Assembly: GCA_022494885.1 (NCBI GenBank) | Contig: JAGVSM010002913.1 | Coordinates: 186,001 to 250,000 of the forward strand | DNA from: Micrasema longulum | Lineage: Eukaryota; Arthropoda; Insecta; Trichoptera; Brachycentridae | Reading direction: 5' to 3' | DNA length: 64,000 nucleotides | In this document: piece by piece, positions 21,890 through 33,080 of the stretch | Layout of the letters: the number at the start of each line of letters is the position of its first letter | How positions within the stretch are numbered: position 1 is the stretch's first letter | Program-made: the position numbers and the translations under genes | Notes under the pieces: generated by a model | The model's database searches: none | The model's input: the letters and a program-made list of their open reading frames with translations, nothing else | What the model was told of the DNA's origin: nothing

Positions 21890-22856
21890 CATTGAACGAA
21901 ATGTTCAGGAAACAAGACTTTGTGATTGAGCGATTTTCAACACTTATTCATCATTCTTATTCATGACACTGATGGATTTTATCTTATGCAAATCAATACC
22001 ACCTGATCGAGGCATAGAAGTGAACTCCCTCCTAAAGTTGTGCAACTTGGAGTATGCAGACGATGCAGTTCTTCTTACAAAGTCTGTTGGTGATTTTCAG
22101 GAAATTGTTGACACACTGCAGGAAAATTCAACTCGTCTGGGTCTTAATATTTATACAAAAAAGACTCAGATTCTGTGCAACAAACACTGTCCTGACCCTA
22201 ATCAGTCTCTCTATAACAATGGACAGAGGATTGAGAAACTTGACAACTTTAAATACTTGGGATTTTACATAACAGATGATGGAAGCATGCACAATGAGCT
22301 CGCAACCCGCCTAGGAATTGCTGGAGCAACTTTAAAAATTATGCGTGTTGTCTGGAACTCTAGTCTATACTCGGTCAAAACAAAATGCCGATTATTCGAC
22401 TCTTGTATAATGCCAGTACTCCTATATGGGTGCGAATCTTAGCACCCTACTAAAGCTCAAAACAACACACTGAGTTTTGAGAGTAAGTGCATTAAAATAA
22501 TATTAGGTATAATGTGGTTCAATTTTATAACTAACATTGAAGTCCGAGAACGGACGCAGCAGCTTCCTATAACGAGCGTCTTGAGGATGCGGTGGTGGTC
22601 CTGGATTGGACACGGGCTGCACATGCCTCAGGAGAAACTAAATCCAAGTTGCCTCTTATTTAAACCTGCGGGCTCACGCCGTCCTGGAAAGCCGTCGATG
22701 ACGATCTTTCGACTTCTTTCGGCGGCACTAAGGGCCGATGGATTAACGTGGGAGGAGGCGAGAGTGCTGGTTGGCGGTAGGGTCTCCTGGAAGCAATTGG
22801 TGATGTCCACATGCTCCACTTACGATGCGGAAAAGAATAAGATTTTCAACATATGA
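21890..22856 (+). mobile_element. RTE-like LINE reverse transcriptase with catalytic YADD, one internal stop
   Basis: From 21,963 the frame reads LCNLEYADDAVLLTKSVGDF (catalytic YADD), LGLNIYTKKTQILC, IEKLDNFKYLGFYITDDGSM, then VWNSSLYSVKTKCRLFDSCI and MPVLLYGCES. A TAG at 22,440 interrupts, and the same frame resumes: TKAQNNTLSFESKCIKIILG, ITSVLRMRWWSWIGHGLHMP, KPAGSRRPGKPS and GLTWEEARVLVG, stopping at 22,856. One nonsense codon in ~300 codons makes this the best preserved LINE copy here. The fingers/palm N-terminal part and endonuclease are missing (5' truncation near 21,890-21,950). Clade name tentative. Confidence 0.9.
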
Positions 22857-23560
22857 CAACTTTTGAACCAAATGAGAAAATTTCAATCTATTAAGAACTT
22901 TCAATGAAAAATGATTATTTTGATAATAAAAGTATTTTTTGATATAGCGTATCTGGGACTACTGTTGTTTTTGCATCAGAACAAAGTGAAATTCAAATTT
23001 TTATTTTAACATAAAAAAACATAGTTGACTTCGGTGTTTTTATTTACGTATAAAATAGCTTATTGCGATAATTTCTGCATTTTAAACATCGAAACGGTAA
23101 AAAGGGGATTCCCGTGTTTTATCCTCTATTGTTTCAAATATTATTTATAGTGACCTCAGAAATAAGTTCATTACACAATAAAACAAATTAATTTTAATCA
23201 ATTCTAATACACTCTAATAGTAAACATACTAATTATGCATTTAATTTAGTTGTATGACTTTCAATATCTTTATCTTAATTATGAAATCCTGTTTATTTTG
23301 ACACAGCCAATTAATTTTACCAGATAATTGCAATTACATAAAACGTGATAAGTGAGCAAATTTTATAAATTGATTCGAATACGATAGTTAATTACGCGTG
23401 TTAAAAATAAAGATTTGTCAAATTTTATTAAAAAACGCAAGAAGTGACGTATTTATAAAATCATATTATAAGTTTTACAGTTCACATAAATTTAAATGCA
23501 CATTTAATTGTGAAATGCACTATGCGAAGGAACTGATAAAAGGGTGATTCCAAAGTTTTG
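22857..23560. other. AT-rich DNA, nothing recognised
   Basis: No frame or repeat could be supported. Confidence 0.4.
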
Positions 23561-23564
23561 CTTT

Positions 23565-23975
23565 TGACCTAATAAAGCTCAGCAGAAATCACTAGAATAT
23601 CACTAGAGCCCTTACAGCGCACTGCAGATTAAACAAACACCTTGCTAGAATGAACCTTCTCGAAACTTCAGGCGAGGAAACACCTATACACATTATATGT
23701 GTGTGCTTTACATCATAAAAGGAGCCTCATCATCGGGGGACCACTTGTTAAACCTACGGATCTTAAAAAGCTCGCCCCCTACCTTATAGCCCGATACTTT
23801 AAGGATCTGGGCTTGGAGGGGTAGATTTAGCAAAATGTAAACTTTTGCCTTCCACACAGTAGCCAGGCTCTTTATAGACCGGGCTTGGAGGGCGAGAACT
23901 ATTCACGGGGACCCGTCGCAGTGACGTCAGGAGCTTGCGTAGCACTGACCCCCACCACTAAGAATAAGAATAAGA
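23565..23975 (+). mobile_element. LINE RNase H-like C-terminus and 3' end, copy 1
   Basis: The sequence gives broken pieces of ALTAHCRLNKHLARMNL, GEETPIHII and, after a lesion, LAPYLIARYFKDLGLEG. This is the terminal RNase H region ('LTGHCxLNxHLxxMGL ... CGEEEETPxHILCEC') of Jockey/I/R1-type LINEs. The 3' end CTGACCCCCACCACTAAGAA, then TAAGAATAAG, is a typical end of the group. It shares long stretches with 31,008-31,385. Frame broken in several places. Confidence 0.7.
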
Positions 23976-24159
23976 TATCTACAACCATAATACACGCGAC
24001 TTAAAAAATCTACGCGTGTCAAAATTTCGCTCAACAAAGTTTGACAAAAAGTTTTTAGAAAACATTGGCCAGTCCTAATTTAACGAACTGCCCGAAAAAC
24101 TTAAAAACGAAATATCAAGTGTAGCGCTTATAATACATTTTTTCGAGAGTGATGGTATT

Positions 24160-24365
24160 TAATATATATATATAAAACTGTTTAAATACTGTGCACTGAT
24201 ATTTTGAATAGGTTTGTAGGGGATGTAAAAGTGGGCGGCTGCCAGGGGCGCAACCCCAAGGGGGCGGCACTTTGCGAATCCGCAGTTTTCTTTTCTCTTT
24301 TTCTTTCTAAAAAATAAGTCTTGGGGGGCGCAAAATTCAAATGACACTGGTTACCATATCATACC
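24160..24365. repeat. GC-rich repeat block of unknown family
   Basis: GGGGCGCAACCCCAAGGGGG flanked by AT-rich DNA; it stands out by composition and repeats GGGGCGCAA at 24,326. No frame. Likely part of a dispersed element but unidentified. Confidence 0.35.
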
Positions 24366-24640
24366 ATAATGATATTATATATTGTCACAAAAATTATTAT
24401 TTTCTCCGTGTTGTCCCATCCAAACGTTGGCTTGCCTGCTATTAGCCGATTCAGCAAACGTTTTTTCGATATTCAAATTGTCAACCTGCCGGGTTTGATT
24501 GTGAATCTAAATCATCCGGGGACCCACTAAAAACCACACTACAAAGTTTTATCAAAATCGGTTCAGCCATTTAGGAAGAGTTCAGTGACATACACACCTA
24601 CAGCAGAATTATATATATTTGATATAATATTTCAAATATC
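24366..24640. repeat. dispersed-repeat 3' end of lepidopteran type
   Basis: Contains GGGGACCCACTAAAAACCAC, then AAGTTTTATCAAAATCGGTT, CAGCCATTTAGGAAGAGTTC and AGTGACATACACAC, then AGAATTATATATAT. I recall this phrase as a common repeat ending in insect, especially lepidopteran, genomes. A weaker relative (AAATCGGTTCAGCTTTGGAG) is at 51,644. Confidence 0.5.
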
Positions 24641-24949
24641 TCAAAGACAGTCAGTGAAAGTAATTTTTGTTTAAAAATTTCACGATTCAATTTGTTCTAA
24701 AAGATTTTTGGTGACAAATAGGTAGGTATGTCAAAATATTGTGTTTCTAGATACTGACCACACAGACCCGGATGAGAATGTGAAATATTTTCTGAATTTT
24801 TAGTATTATATAACTCGAAACTACATCTCTCATCTGTACCGACAAAGGCTACCATCGACAAAAAAACTAACTGGGGTTTGTGAATAATTGAAATCTGTGA
24901 CAGGTTCTATAACATAACCGGTTTTCCCAAGATATTGAACAATTGAGAA

Positions 24950-25320
24950 GAAATTAATTAATTTATTTATTTACCGACTTATTGAGTCAATTTCACAATG
25001 GTCTCTTAATCTCTTTGTAATATATAAATGAACAATTGAAATAAAATACAAATAAAGAGAATTAAAGTAAAGACAAAAAATTAAATAATAATTACTAACT
25101 CAAGACAAGATCTGGTCTATCTTAGTGATTGTTGAAATTTAAAAAGATTTACACCAAAAAAGTCCAGATCATGTCTTGAGTTTACAATGCGACACAATCG
25201 AGACATTGGTGCACGCAAGCCATAGTTTGTGTTGTGCTGATCAAGGAACAGCACATTATTATTTCGCGACCGGTGGATCGAAAGATTGAATGTCATTTGT
25301 TTCAGTAACAATGGTACATC
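24950..25320 (-). mobile_element. LINE C-terminus and 3' UTR
   Basis: Minus strand from about 25,315 reads VPLLLKQMTFNLSIHRSRNN, NVLFLDQHNTNYGLRAPMSR and LCRIVNSRHDLDFFGVNLFK, then FQQSLR and a stop at 25,117. This matches the terminal block of CR1/Jockey-type LINEs (RTNYGxxxPxxRxCxxxN...D.DFF). The 3' UTR runs down to a TTTATTTATTTA tail at 24,960. Moderately preserved. Confidence 0.7.
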
Positions 25321-25329
25321 AATTAAGCC

Positions 25330-25660
25330 ATTTTAGTCATTTAAACATAAATATGGAATTAATGTTGTTTCTTCTCCCCTCTCGAGGCCAATCATCATAC
25401 AACATATTTATGTAAGTGACCAAATTAAAACAGATCGGAATGTGTGTAACAATTAACAGTACTAAGGTGTTTAAGAACAATCGATATACATGATTCCCAG
25501 TGATGTACATTAATCGTGGCACAATCACAAAGTTATATATGAGCCATGATGAAGTCTGGAATGCCATATTCCCTTGTAAAAAATGTCCCCCATTTATGTT
25601 GGAGATTATATCTTTCAATAGAATATGTACAGGTGCACATACGGGCATACGCATAAATTA
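25330..25660 (-). other. open frame of unknown nature, perhaps LINE sequence
   Basis: A 105-codon minus frame (25,337-25,654) includes NMAFQTSSWLIYNFVIVPRL and TLVLLIVTHIPICFNLVTYI. It lies directly upstream, in the minus sense, of the LINE tail at 25.3 kb and may be its eroded preceding part. I cannot recognise a specific motif. Confidence 0.25.
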
Positions 25661-25664
25661 CGGA

Positions 25665-26015
25665 ATCTCACAAGGGCTCAAAACAACCAAAATACTGAGT
25701 TTTGAGAATAGGTGTGAGGTTTGAGTAGGAAGAATCTTGGGTGCGCGGTGGGTTGAGTTTGTGAGGAATGAAGAACAGGCGCAGCAACTTTCGGTGACAG
25801 ATGTGATCAAGCGAAAGCAATATGGCTGACTGAGCCATGTACTGCGGATACCTCCTGAGAGCCTGAACTACGCTTGCTTATTTCTTGCTTGGATCTCGAC
25901 GTCCTGGGATGCGAACCTAACTTGGGAGGATACACAGGTGCTGGCAGCTGACAGAGATGCCTGGAGGCCCTTTGTGAACACCATAAATGCTGCTACTATG
26001 GATGATGATGATAAC
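25665..26015 (+). mobile_element. RTE-like LINE tail with ATG-repeat 3' end, internally deleted
   Basis: AGGGCTCAAAACAACCAAAA and CTGAGTTTTGAGAATAGG align with the 22.44-22.49 kb element. Then come broken VTDVIKRKQYG, LSHVLRIPPESLNYACL and LTWEDTQVLAADRDAWRPF, and the end TATGGATGATGATGATAACG. The RRPGRP block is deleted. Same family as 13.1, 22.5 and 31.4 kb. Confidence 0.75.
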
Positions 26016-26523
26016 GATGACACATCGGAATTTCTATAAAAGTTATTTTAAATGTTTTATTTTTATTGAAACAAAATCGTGTTTACGGATTCCTCAAGAA
26101 TAATGCAAATTTAACGATAGCGCCACATTCCTCATGATATTGTAACCAGTAACCGATCAATGTGGTGTTGCTAGGGAGACGAGCTATTGATGACTATTGG
26201 TATTGATGGCCAACAAGTTGATGAAAACATCAGACATCTGCTTACGACAACGCGACGCCAATAGCCACGTTTCTGGATAAACAAAAAAGTTAAGATTGTC
26301 AATTTGTGTTTGACGAAAACAACAATTGATATATAAATCCCCCTTCTCTTTTTATATTATCTAATGAATAATAAATTAAATACATATTTTGATACGAATT
26401 TGATTATAACGCCTTTATTTTATTTTCGTTGATAGTCATTGAACAAAAAAGGATTTAAACCCCGTTCAAAGCCAAGAATGGAATACAAACGTAGTTTTTA
26501 TACAATATAATATGTGTACTTAA

Positions 26524-26945
26524 CATATTACAACAGAGATAAAGAACATTTTAAGAAGGCAATATAGATGTCTAGGCATCTACAGGGCTTATGACCTGTT
26601 AATGGCTGGTTTAAGTGGCCACTTTGCACACTATGTAACATTCACCATTCTGCCCATATTTGAACATCTATATTATTTCAATACTTTCATTTATTGATAT
26701 TTGTGAAGTTAAGGAGATGAATTTTTTTTTATGCGGGTGAGATTCATCTAATTGAATTATTTCACCTACATACTACGCCTGAAAATGTTATTTGTTCAAT
26801 TTCTATACTTCTTCATGGACCAGGTGGATTTATCAACAATATTTTGAGTTGGTCCAAATTTTTGTAGACAAGGACTGGATTCAACTCCCTGGGGAGCTGT
26901 TAACATTAACATATTACAATAGAGATGAAGAACATTTTAAAGAAT
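26524..26945. mobile_element. MITE, 'GTCTAGGCAT' family, copy C
   Basis: Starts TTAACATATTACAACAGAG, then GATGTCTAGGCATCTACAGG, GGGCTTATGACCTG and the shared interior through GGACCAGGTGGATTTATC and TTTGTAGACAAGGACTGG. The right side ends in another same-direction terminus (TTAACATATTACAATAGAG at about 26,907), so the right boundary merges with a second fragment. Confidence 0.65.
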
Positions 26946-27054
26946 GAAGAATATGTGTACTTTAAAAAAAAAAAACGTATGTACCAAAACAGGCCATGAA
27001 GTCGAGTTACATTTGTGAATTACCGCACAGAAAACTCAGGCTTGATAAAACTCC

Positions 27055-27150
27055 TTTTCTTTTGTGATCTCACCGAGAATGGAACCCGGAATCCTCCGTG
27101 CGCAAGGCAAGTGCCTCAGCTATTTCACCATAGAGGACGCCAAATGTGCA
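27055..27150 (-). mobile_element. tRNA-derived SINE head
   Basis: Minus strand: CTATGGTGAAATAGCTGAGG (A-box-like), GCACTTGCCTTGCGCAC, and GGATTCCGGGTTCCATTC (B box GGGTTCCATTC). This spacing fits a tRNA-type promoter. The sequence differs from the 32.0/53.9 kb family, so it is probably a separate SINE family. Confidence 0.6.
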
Positions 27151-28394
27151 TAACTTTTTTTAAATTAATTTATTCGTTCATTTAAAATTAATGAACAATT
27201 TACGTACTCACCATTTTATTATGAGCCCATGTTAAGCTATTATATTATGTAACGTTAAAAACATAAAAAAGAATAAAACATAAATTATGCATGGTTACAA
27301 ACATTTCTGACTAATACAGTTCTTATCTTAATATTTAAACCAAACACTGATTTGAGGACTAATTTCATTTATTTTTATTTTTAAAACAAAAAATCAGACT
27401 TTTTTTGGGGCATTTTCAAACATTCCTTTGGAGAATTGAACGGTGATTTTTTAAGTAAATTTCTACAATTTATAAGCGTTGTTCGAATGTAAGGCATTAA
27501 TTCAAGTATTCTTACAGAACACAAAAAAACGCGCATTGTAAGTTTGACAAGGGACAATATAACTAATCGAAAGTTCTATCACGACAAAAAACACCAAATA
27601 TTTAAAGTGTATCAAAACTATCTCACTTTAAACCAAAAGAGATCAATAAAAAGAACAATTGAACTATTTTCAGGATATTATATTTATTAGTCATTATATT
27701 CAATGGAAAATATTTATTGCACCCGGAATACATAGTTTATTTATTGCTTTTAATTTATCGTTCATTTATATATTCAACGATTTTAATTAGTCGTGCAAAT
27801 TAATATTAAATTACACTATATGCCTCATACATACAATAAATCATGACAAATAATATTTAAAATATTGAAGAAATATAAAATTTATTTCTTATTAGAACCT
27901 ACTATTAAGGATGTTTCAAGAGTAATAAAAAAACATTTTCTACCTCTTTCTAGAATATTTCAATCTTCCTTCTTTTTATTTCCTCTTTCTAAATTTTTTA
28001 AAATTAAAATAATTTATTTTTAAAAATATTTTTTTATATGAGAGTTGCATTATTTTTTACCTTGCTTATAATATACAAGGTTTATATTTCAGAAAGAGGA
28101 TTTTTTGCTATTATATTACTTTATTTTAGCTAAACTGTTGGGATCAGGAAGGATATTCTAATGTAGGCCAAACAGAAACTTCTCAGCATTTGCTCATGTG
28201 AAGAGGTAACCACTTAAATCTCTTCAGGAGAAGCCGGCCTGTTGACAGTTGTCAACAGGCCGTCCGTTCCACTAGAAGAGTGTTCGGCATTTTGTTCCCT
28301 ACTTTGGTTTATTTTACCAATTGCCTGCACTATATTGATCATGCATGATACTACCTCTTCTTTTCTTCTCTGTCGTTCCTCAGTTCTGAGTGTC
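27151..28394. other. AT-rich DNA, nothing firm
   Basis: Includes the CCTTG..CAAGG palindrome at 28,057 and a perfect inverted repeat GGCCTGTTGACA/TGTCAACAGGCC at 28,234-28,260. No coding was recognised except the LINE end that begins at 28,395. Confidence 0.35.
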
Positions 28395-29225
28395 GTGATC
28401 ATTGGGTACTCTCACTAGCCATTCCATTGACAAAACGTCTCCACTCTTCACGGCTCTGCGCCTTCTCCACAGCTTAATATAGGGTCACCCGTGAAGTTGT
28501 TATTACCTGGTCGATCCATCGAGCTGCAGCTCTGCCTCTGCTTGTTTGTTCTGGCACACTGCTCGTTATTACTATTTTCTCCAGATTTTTTGGGTCACGT
28601 CTAGCTATGTGTCCGAAGAACTGCAGCAAAGGTTGGCAGCATATGGCCGATAGGCGAACTTTTATGTTGAGTTCTTCCAGTATAGAGACATTTGTTCTTC
28701 TGGCTGTCCATGGTATCCTCAGCATTCGACGCCAACACCACATCTCGAAGACATCTATTCTCTTCTGCTCACGTGCTTTAATTGACCACGTTTCTGCGCC
28801 ATAAAAGAATATTGGGAACACAAGCGTACGGACTATGAATATTTTAGTTCTAATATCCCGATCTTGCCAAATTTTGATCAGTCGAGTCATGGCATTTTTG
28901 CTATTAAGATGCGTTTTTTTTACTGTGCATGCACCGCCCACAGAGATGGATGAGCCTAAATAAACAAAATCTTGCACTTTTTCAAGGTCTTAGAGTCTAG
29001 TTGATGGTTGTAGCATATTGGCTCTGTCAACAATCATGAGCTTCGTTTTAGTTTTATTTATTTCCAACCCAAATTTGCGACTTTCTGCTGCTACCCGAGC
29101 CAATATATCTGCCATTTCCAGCTCGTCTTTAGCAAGTAACGTGGTATCATCTGCAAATTTGAGGTTGTTGACTAGGCAACCATTAATTTTGAAAGCTCTT
29201 TCGAAAAAACGAAAGCGCATTCATA
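28395..29225 (-). mobile_element. RTE-like LINE reverse transcriptase with FADD, decayed
   Basis: Minus strand from 29,220 reads FERAFKINGCLVNNLKFADD (catalytic FADD variant), then TTLLAKDELEMADILARVAA and KFGLEINKTKTKLMIV. A lesion near 28,985 is followed by FVYLGSSISVGGAC, VFPIFFYGAETWSIKAREQK, MWCWRRMLRIPWTARRTNVS and FFGHIARRDP, and SRGRAAARWIDQV. After a stop, AVEKAQSREEWRRFVN and a terminus near 28,398 follow. Endonuclease and N-terminal palm are missing. It is a different subfamily from the 22 kb copy (GAETW, TARRTN). Confidence 0.85.
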
Positions 29226-29454
29226 CCATTATTAAGGATGTTTAGGGATTTTTTCGTTTAATAGACTATCGAACTTAGCAAATCATTTTTTTTTATATTT
29301 GTAGAACGTATTATTATTGCTATGATTTTTTTAATATTTTGTAATTTAAAAATTACTACGCCAGTGACGTCTCTAGTTGTGGTCAGTCAGTTGTCCTGAC
29401 ATTTAAAAATTGAATCCCGTTACGTATGAAAACACGCTTAACATGGCTTCACAA

Positions 29455-29640
29455 AAATTAACAGATGTAAGAATTTAAGAAATACGGAAGTTCGAACATG
29501 GGCAGAATAGTGAATACTACAGAGTGTAAAGCGGCCACGCGAACTAGCCGTTGATAGGTGATAAGCTCCGTTAATGCCTAGACTTCCATAATCCCTTCAC
29601 TAAAATGTTTATTATCTCTGTTTTAACTTGTTAAGCTTAA
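29455..29640 (-). mobile_element. MITE, 'GTCTAGGCAT' family, copy D
   Basis: The reverse complement of the family is seen: GGCAGAATAGTGAATACTAC, GTGTAAAGCGGCCAC, ATGCCTAGACTTCCATAATC and CTAAAATGTTTATTATCTCT. Left part truncated. Confidence 0.6.
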
Positions 29641-29889
29641 TACTATCATTGGTTTACTCATTTTAAAGCAGAAATTTTCTGATGTCGGATTTTCCTAGCT
29701 AAATTTATTCGCTAGATAATACGATCTAAGTGGTAAGGCAGGTGAGTACTTTTAGCACTGGAAAGAGAATTGACCGAGCTGACAGTTGCTGCATATATAG
29801 AACCAAGAGTTAATTTATGCAATTTGCAACGCATTCGATTTGATTGTGGTCGACTTATGGTTGCATTTACTTTTTAATAATTTATTATT

Positions 29890-30290
29890 TTCAAAGTACA
29901 AAAACTCGTTCTCAGAACAATGAAAAAAGTTCCTTTACTATCCTTCAAAATAACTGTATGAAAATTGTAAAGTTCTAGATGTGCGGCAGCTATTTGTTAA
30001 AGAGGCACTTGTGAACTTCTTGAAATCTGTAGATAAAGTCAGGACACGGCAAAATATACGGACTCGATCAGCGGGAAGGATTGATTATTTTGGCCCTACC
30101 ACTCACTCAAAGATAGCTTAAAGAAACTTTACCTTCCTGGTTCCAATTTTTTTTCATCAACTTCCGGCAGCCATAAAGAACTCCACAAGTGCCAATGTAT
30201 TTGAGGAAAATGTTTCCAATTGGTTGCTGCACATCGATAGGGACGAGGTTGTCAAGTTCGAGATTAGCAATTAGCAAAAATTGTCATTTT
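29890..30290 (+). mobile_element. LINE C-terminal tail
   Basis: The + strand reads, across lesions, VRQLFVKEALVNFLKSVDKV, TRQNIRTRSAGRIDYFGPTT, HSKIA, RNFTFLVPIFFHQLPAAIKN, then STSANVFEENVSNWLLHIDR and a stop. The 'TR-S ... F---P-FFNQLP--IK' pattern is the terminal block of several LINE polymerases. It is followed by AT-rich DNA. Clade not decided. Confidence 0.6.
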
Positions 30291-31005
30291 TATTAAATTT
30301 TAATATGTTTTTTCATTATGTATTTTTGTATTATTTAATTTGGTACTCACTCTTATTTGGCATATTATTTATTATTCTTATTTCTTACTAAAGTATAGAG
30401 TGAGTTTCTGGAAATCATATCTCAATTGTCATTTCAATTATGTTTTATATACATGTTATTTTTCTATTGATTTCAGCCCTACTATTATTTTGTATATTTG
30501 ATTAGGTATGAATCTAAATTTGTATAATTCATATTTCAATATTTATATCTGATCAACTTTTTTGCATTGTATTCTTTGGAATTTTATTATTTGTTACTTA
30601 TACCTTATTTTTCTGAATTGTTATTCTATTGCATCACATGTCATTATAATTTAATCTAATTAATTTTACTATGTATTTTTTATTGTTAATTATTATCGCT
30701 TGACACGAGCAGAGCCTAAAAAGCCTTAATAAGTTCATTAATATTTAAACAAGTGTAATTTTAAATGATTGAATATGTATTTTTTTTATATAACAGTATA
30801 GTAGGAAGGTACGCAAAGTTTCAGTGTCAGTGATTGAAAATTCAGTGTAACATTCCATTTGATAAAATATACCAAAATCAAAAAGTAAAATAAAAAAAGT
30901 GCAAAGTTGATTATATTTTTTAATTTAAAAAATGAAAAAATCTGCGAAAAATTCCTTCTGGCAAAAAAAAAAGTTATTTTAAATCCTGGTCAGCACCACG
31001 CTAAG
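30291..31005. other. AT-rich DNA, nothing recognised
   Basis: Possibly 3' UTR of the preceding LINE for the first few hundred bases. Confidence 0.35.
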
Positions 31006-31007
31006 GA

Positions 31008-31385
31008 AATTTCGATCTAATAAAGCTCAGCCAAAATCAAGTAAAGGTTATCACTGTAGCCTTTACAGGGCACTGCAGATTTGATAAACACCTTGCAGAA
31101 ATCAACCTTTCTAAAACTTCTAGATATAGTTCTGTAGTGCAGATGAGGAAACACCTATACACATTCCATGGGAACGTGATGCTTTATTTCATGAAAGAAG
31201 CTGCATTCTCGGAGGATCACTGGTTAAGCCCTAAGATACCAGAGAACTCACCCTCTTTTAAATAGCTCGATACTCTATAAATCTGGGGTTGGAGGGAAAG
31301 ATTTAGTCAAATGAGAACACTCGCCCTCCACACAGTAGCCAGGCTTTTTAAAGACCTTAGCTTGGAGGGCGAGAAAACAAATCTA
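31008..31385 (+). mobile_element. LINE RNase H-like C-terminus, copy 2
   Basis: Reads, over lesions, ALTGHCRFDKHLAEINLSKT, DEETPIHIPWERDALFHERS, CILGGSLVKP and ARLFKDLSLEGE. DNA-level similarity to 23,565-23,890 is clear (CTAATAAAGCTCAGC, GAGGAAACACCTATACACAT, CACACAGTAGCCAGGCT). It stops abruptly at about 31,385 where a different LINE family begins. Confidence 0.75.
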
Positions 31386-31672
31386 GTAACCTTTAGTGAC
31401 GAATATCAAAAAGAGGTGATGCGATTGGCTAGGCCATATACTGTGGATGCCTCCTGGCCTTCTGAGAGCCTTAACCACTTTTTCCAAGGCATCAGGTTAT
31501 TGATGCGACGTCCACTGTTGGTTGACGGTCCGTCGTTTTTATTTTTATTTCGAAATCGACGCAGGAGAACGTACAGGAGTTGGTGGCTGCCGGATAAGTC
31601 TATATGCTGATTGTGGACACCATAAGATCTATCTAGGGAGCGGACCACGGAATGATGATGATGATTTTAATA
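31386..31672 (+). mobile_element. RTE-like LINE tail joined to the preceding LINE
   Basis: Starting with CAAAAAGAGGTGATGCG, the block matches the 13.1-13.4 kb element: GGATGCCTCCTG, GAGAGCCTTAACCAC, CAAGGCATCAGGTT and CGACGTCCACTG. It ends GACACCATAAGATC, CTAGGGAGCGGAC and GGAATGATGATGATGATTTT. No spacer separates it from the RNase H fragment. Confidence 0.7.
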
Positions 31673-31997
31673 TTACAAAACTCTATTTGTATCACCTGTC
31701 AATGGGAGGAGTGCTCTCCCAAAACTTAAGTTGTGTTCTTTTAATAAAATAAACGTGTAACACTAATAAAAAGTTTTTATTTTAATTCATACTATGCCAT
31801 GTTTAATAATAATAAAATTGGAGCTTTCCGATGTTTTTCTCAAAAATATTCCCACTTGTTTATCCATAACACAACCTGCTGTAGTTTAAATCTATTTGTA
31901 TTTTTATTTTATACTTTTTATTCTATAAATTAATTATGATGATACCGTTTAAATGAAAGTGATCAAATAATAATAACTCGAAGTCAATAATAATAAT

Positions 31998-32243
31998 ACA
32001 AATCATTAATCATCATCATCATCATTCCCTCTCTAATGGTGCATAGGGCACTGCATTGGTACACCAATCACAGCGTATCTTGATCATTTTGTTACATGAA
32101 GGTAAGATGGTCAGTCTTACTACGCTTCGGGTACCAGTACCGGGACTATAAAATATTCTAGTATGAAAACACCCTTTTATCAACCAAATCCGAGACCTCT
32201 TGCATGGTAGGCATTTGCGCTGACCATTACACCACGAGGCTGA
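31998..32243 (-). mobile_element. tRNA-derived SINE, near full length
   Basis: Minus strand: head GTCAGCCTCGTGGTGTAATG, GTCAGCGCAAATGCC (A box region), TACCATGCAAGAGGTCTCGG (B box region, eroded), body AATATTTTATAGTCCCGG, ATCTTACCTTCATGTAAC and GATACGCTGTGATTGG, tail GAGGGAATGATGATGATGAT. It aligns end to end with 53,875-54,137. The tail shares GGAATGATGATGATG with the RTE-like LINEs at 13.1 and 31.6 kb. Confidence 0.85.
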
Positions 32244-32304
32244 CAATATATATAAAAATAATGCGACTCTGAAATCTTGTAGAAGTAACTTTACTGTACG
32301 TTTG

Positions 32305-32580
32305 ATTTGTATTTATTTAACTTTTTGTACATAATGTTATTTTTACATTGGCGGGCTTATTGCCAAATGGCAATTTCTTTCAACCAACCAATAAAATAAA
32401 AGTTTTATTTTTATAATTCAAGTTACAGAACATATTCAATAGAAAATAAATATTAAAAAGCTAAAGATATATAAAAATAGAAATAAACGTATTTGTTTAG
32501 AAATTGCCTTAAATCAAAACTGGAAAAAGGAAAAAAGAGGAAAAAGGAAAGAAAGAGAGATTAAGGAAGAGATTTATTAG
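32305..32580 (-). mobile_element. LINE 3' UTR (same family as 58.8-59.85 kb)
   Basis: Shared with 58,790-59,090: TTTTTGTACATAATGTT, GGCGGGCTTATTGCCAAATG, GCAATTTCTT, CCAACCAACCAATAAAATAA, then AAAAATAGAAATAAACGT and GAGATTAAGGAAGAG. The TTGCCAAATGGCAA palindrome and 'AATAAGCCCGCC' element are recognisable 3'-UTR marks. No coding survives here. Confidence 0.75.
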
Positions 32581-32654
32581 AATACCTAACACTAACAATC
32601 TTAGATAAAACGCTAAACAAAAGTTATTACAATGTGTGTTATTAATAATGGATA

Positions 32655-33080
32655 TTATTTATTTATTTATTTTAAGGAAATAAACAGTCGACAATGATAT
32701 AATAACATTTAAAAGATAAGATTTAAAGACAGACCAGCGAAGTTTCTAAATAAAAATCATTCATATTAAATTGTGGTACAACAAAAGGGTGTGTTTATGT
32801 GTATTTGTATAAGAGTAAGTGTAGAGGTGTGTTTGTGTGTATTTGTGTAGGAGTAAGTGTTCAGGTGTATGTAAGTGTGAGCATCATTAAAAAGCAAGTG
32901 AGATTGTATCGTAGCCAGAAAAAGTGAGTATTTATTTTTAAATAAATTAAGGGGCGCGTTAAAAATATCAATATATGAAAAAAAAGCATTGTAGTTAGAG
33001 CAAGAACGATCGATATGTATCTGATTTAAAACGTTTTGTTTTTAAGTTGCATTTACTAATATTTTAATATTGTTTTTGTT
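32655..33080 (-). mobile_element. LINE terminal region and GT-rich 3' UTR
   Basis: Reverse complement of 56,560-56,915: CAGTCGACAATGATATAATA, AAGACAGACCAGCGAAGTTT, the GTGTGTTT/GTAAGTGT-rich tract, and AATAAATTAAGGGGCGCGTT. Minus-strand residues near 33,030 (YISIVLALT, HILIFLTRPL) correspond to the terminus of the 56.3 kb frame. Confidence 0.7.
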
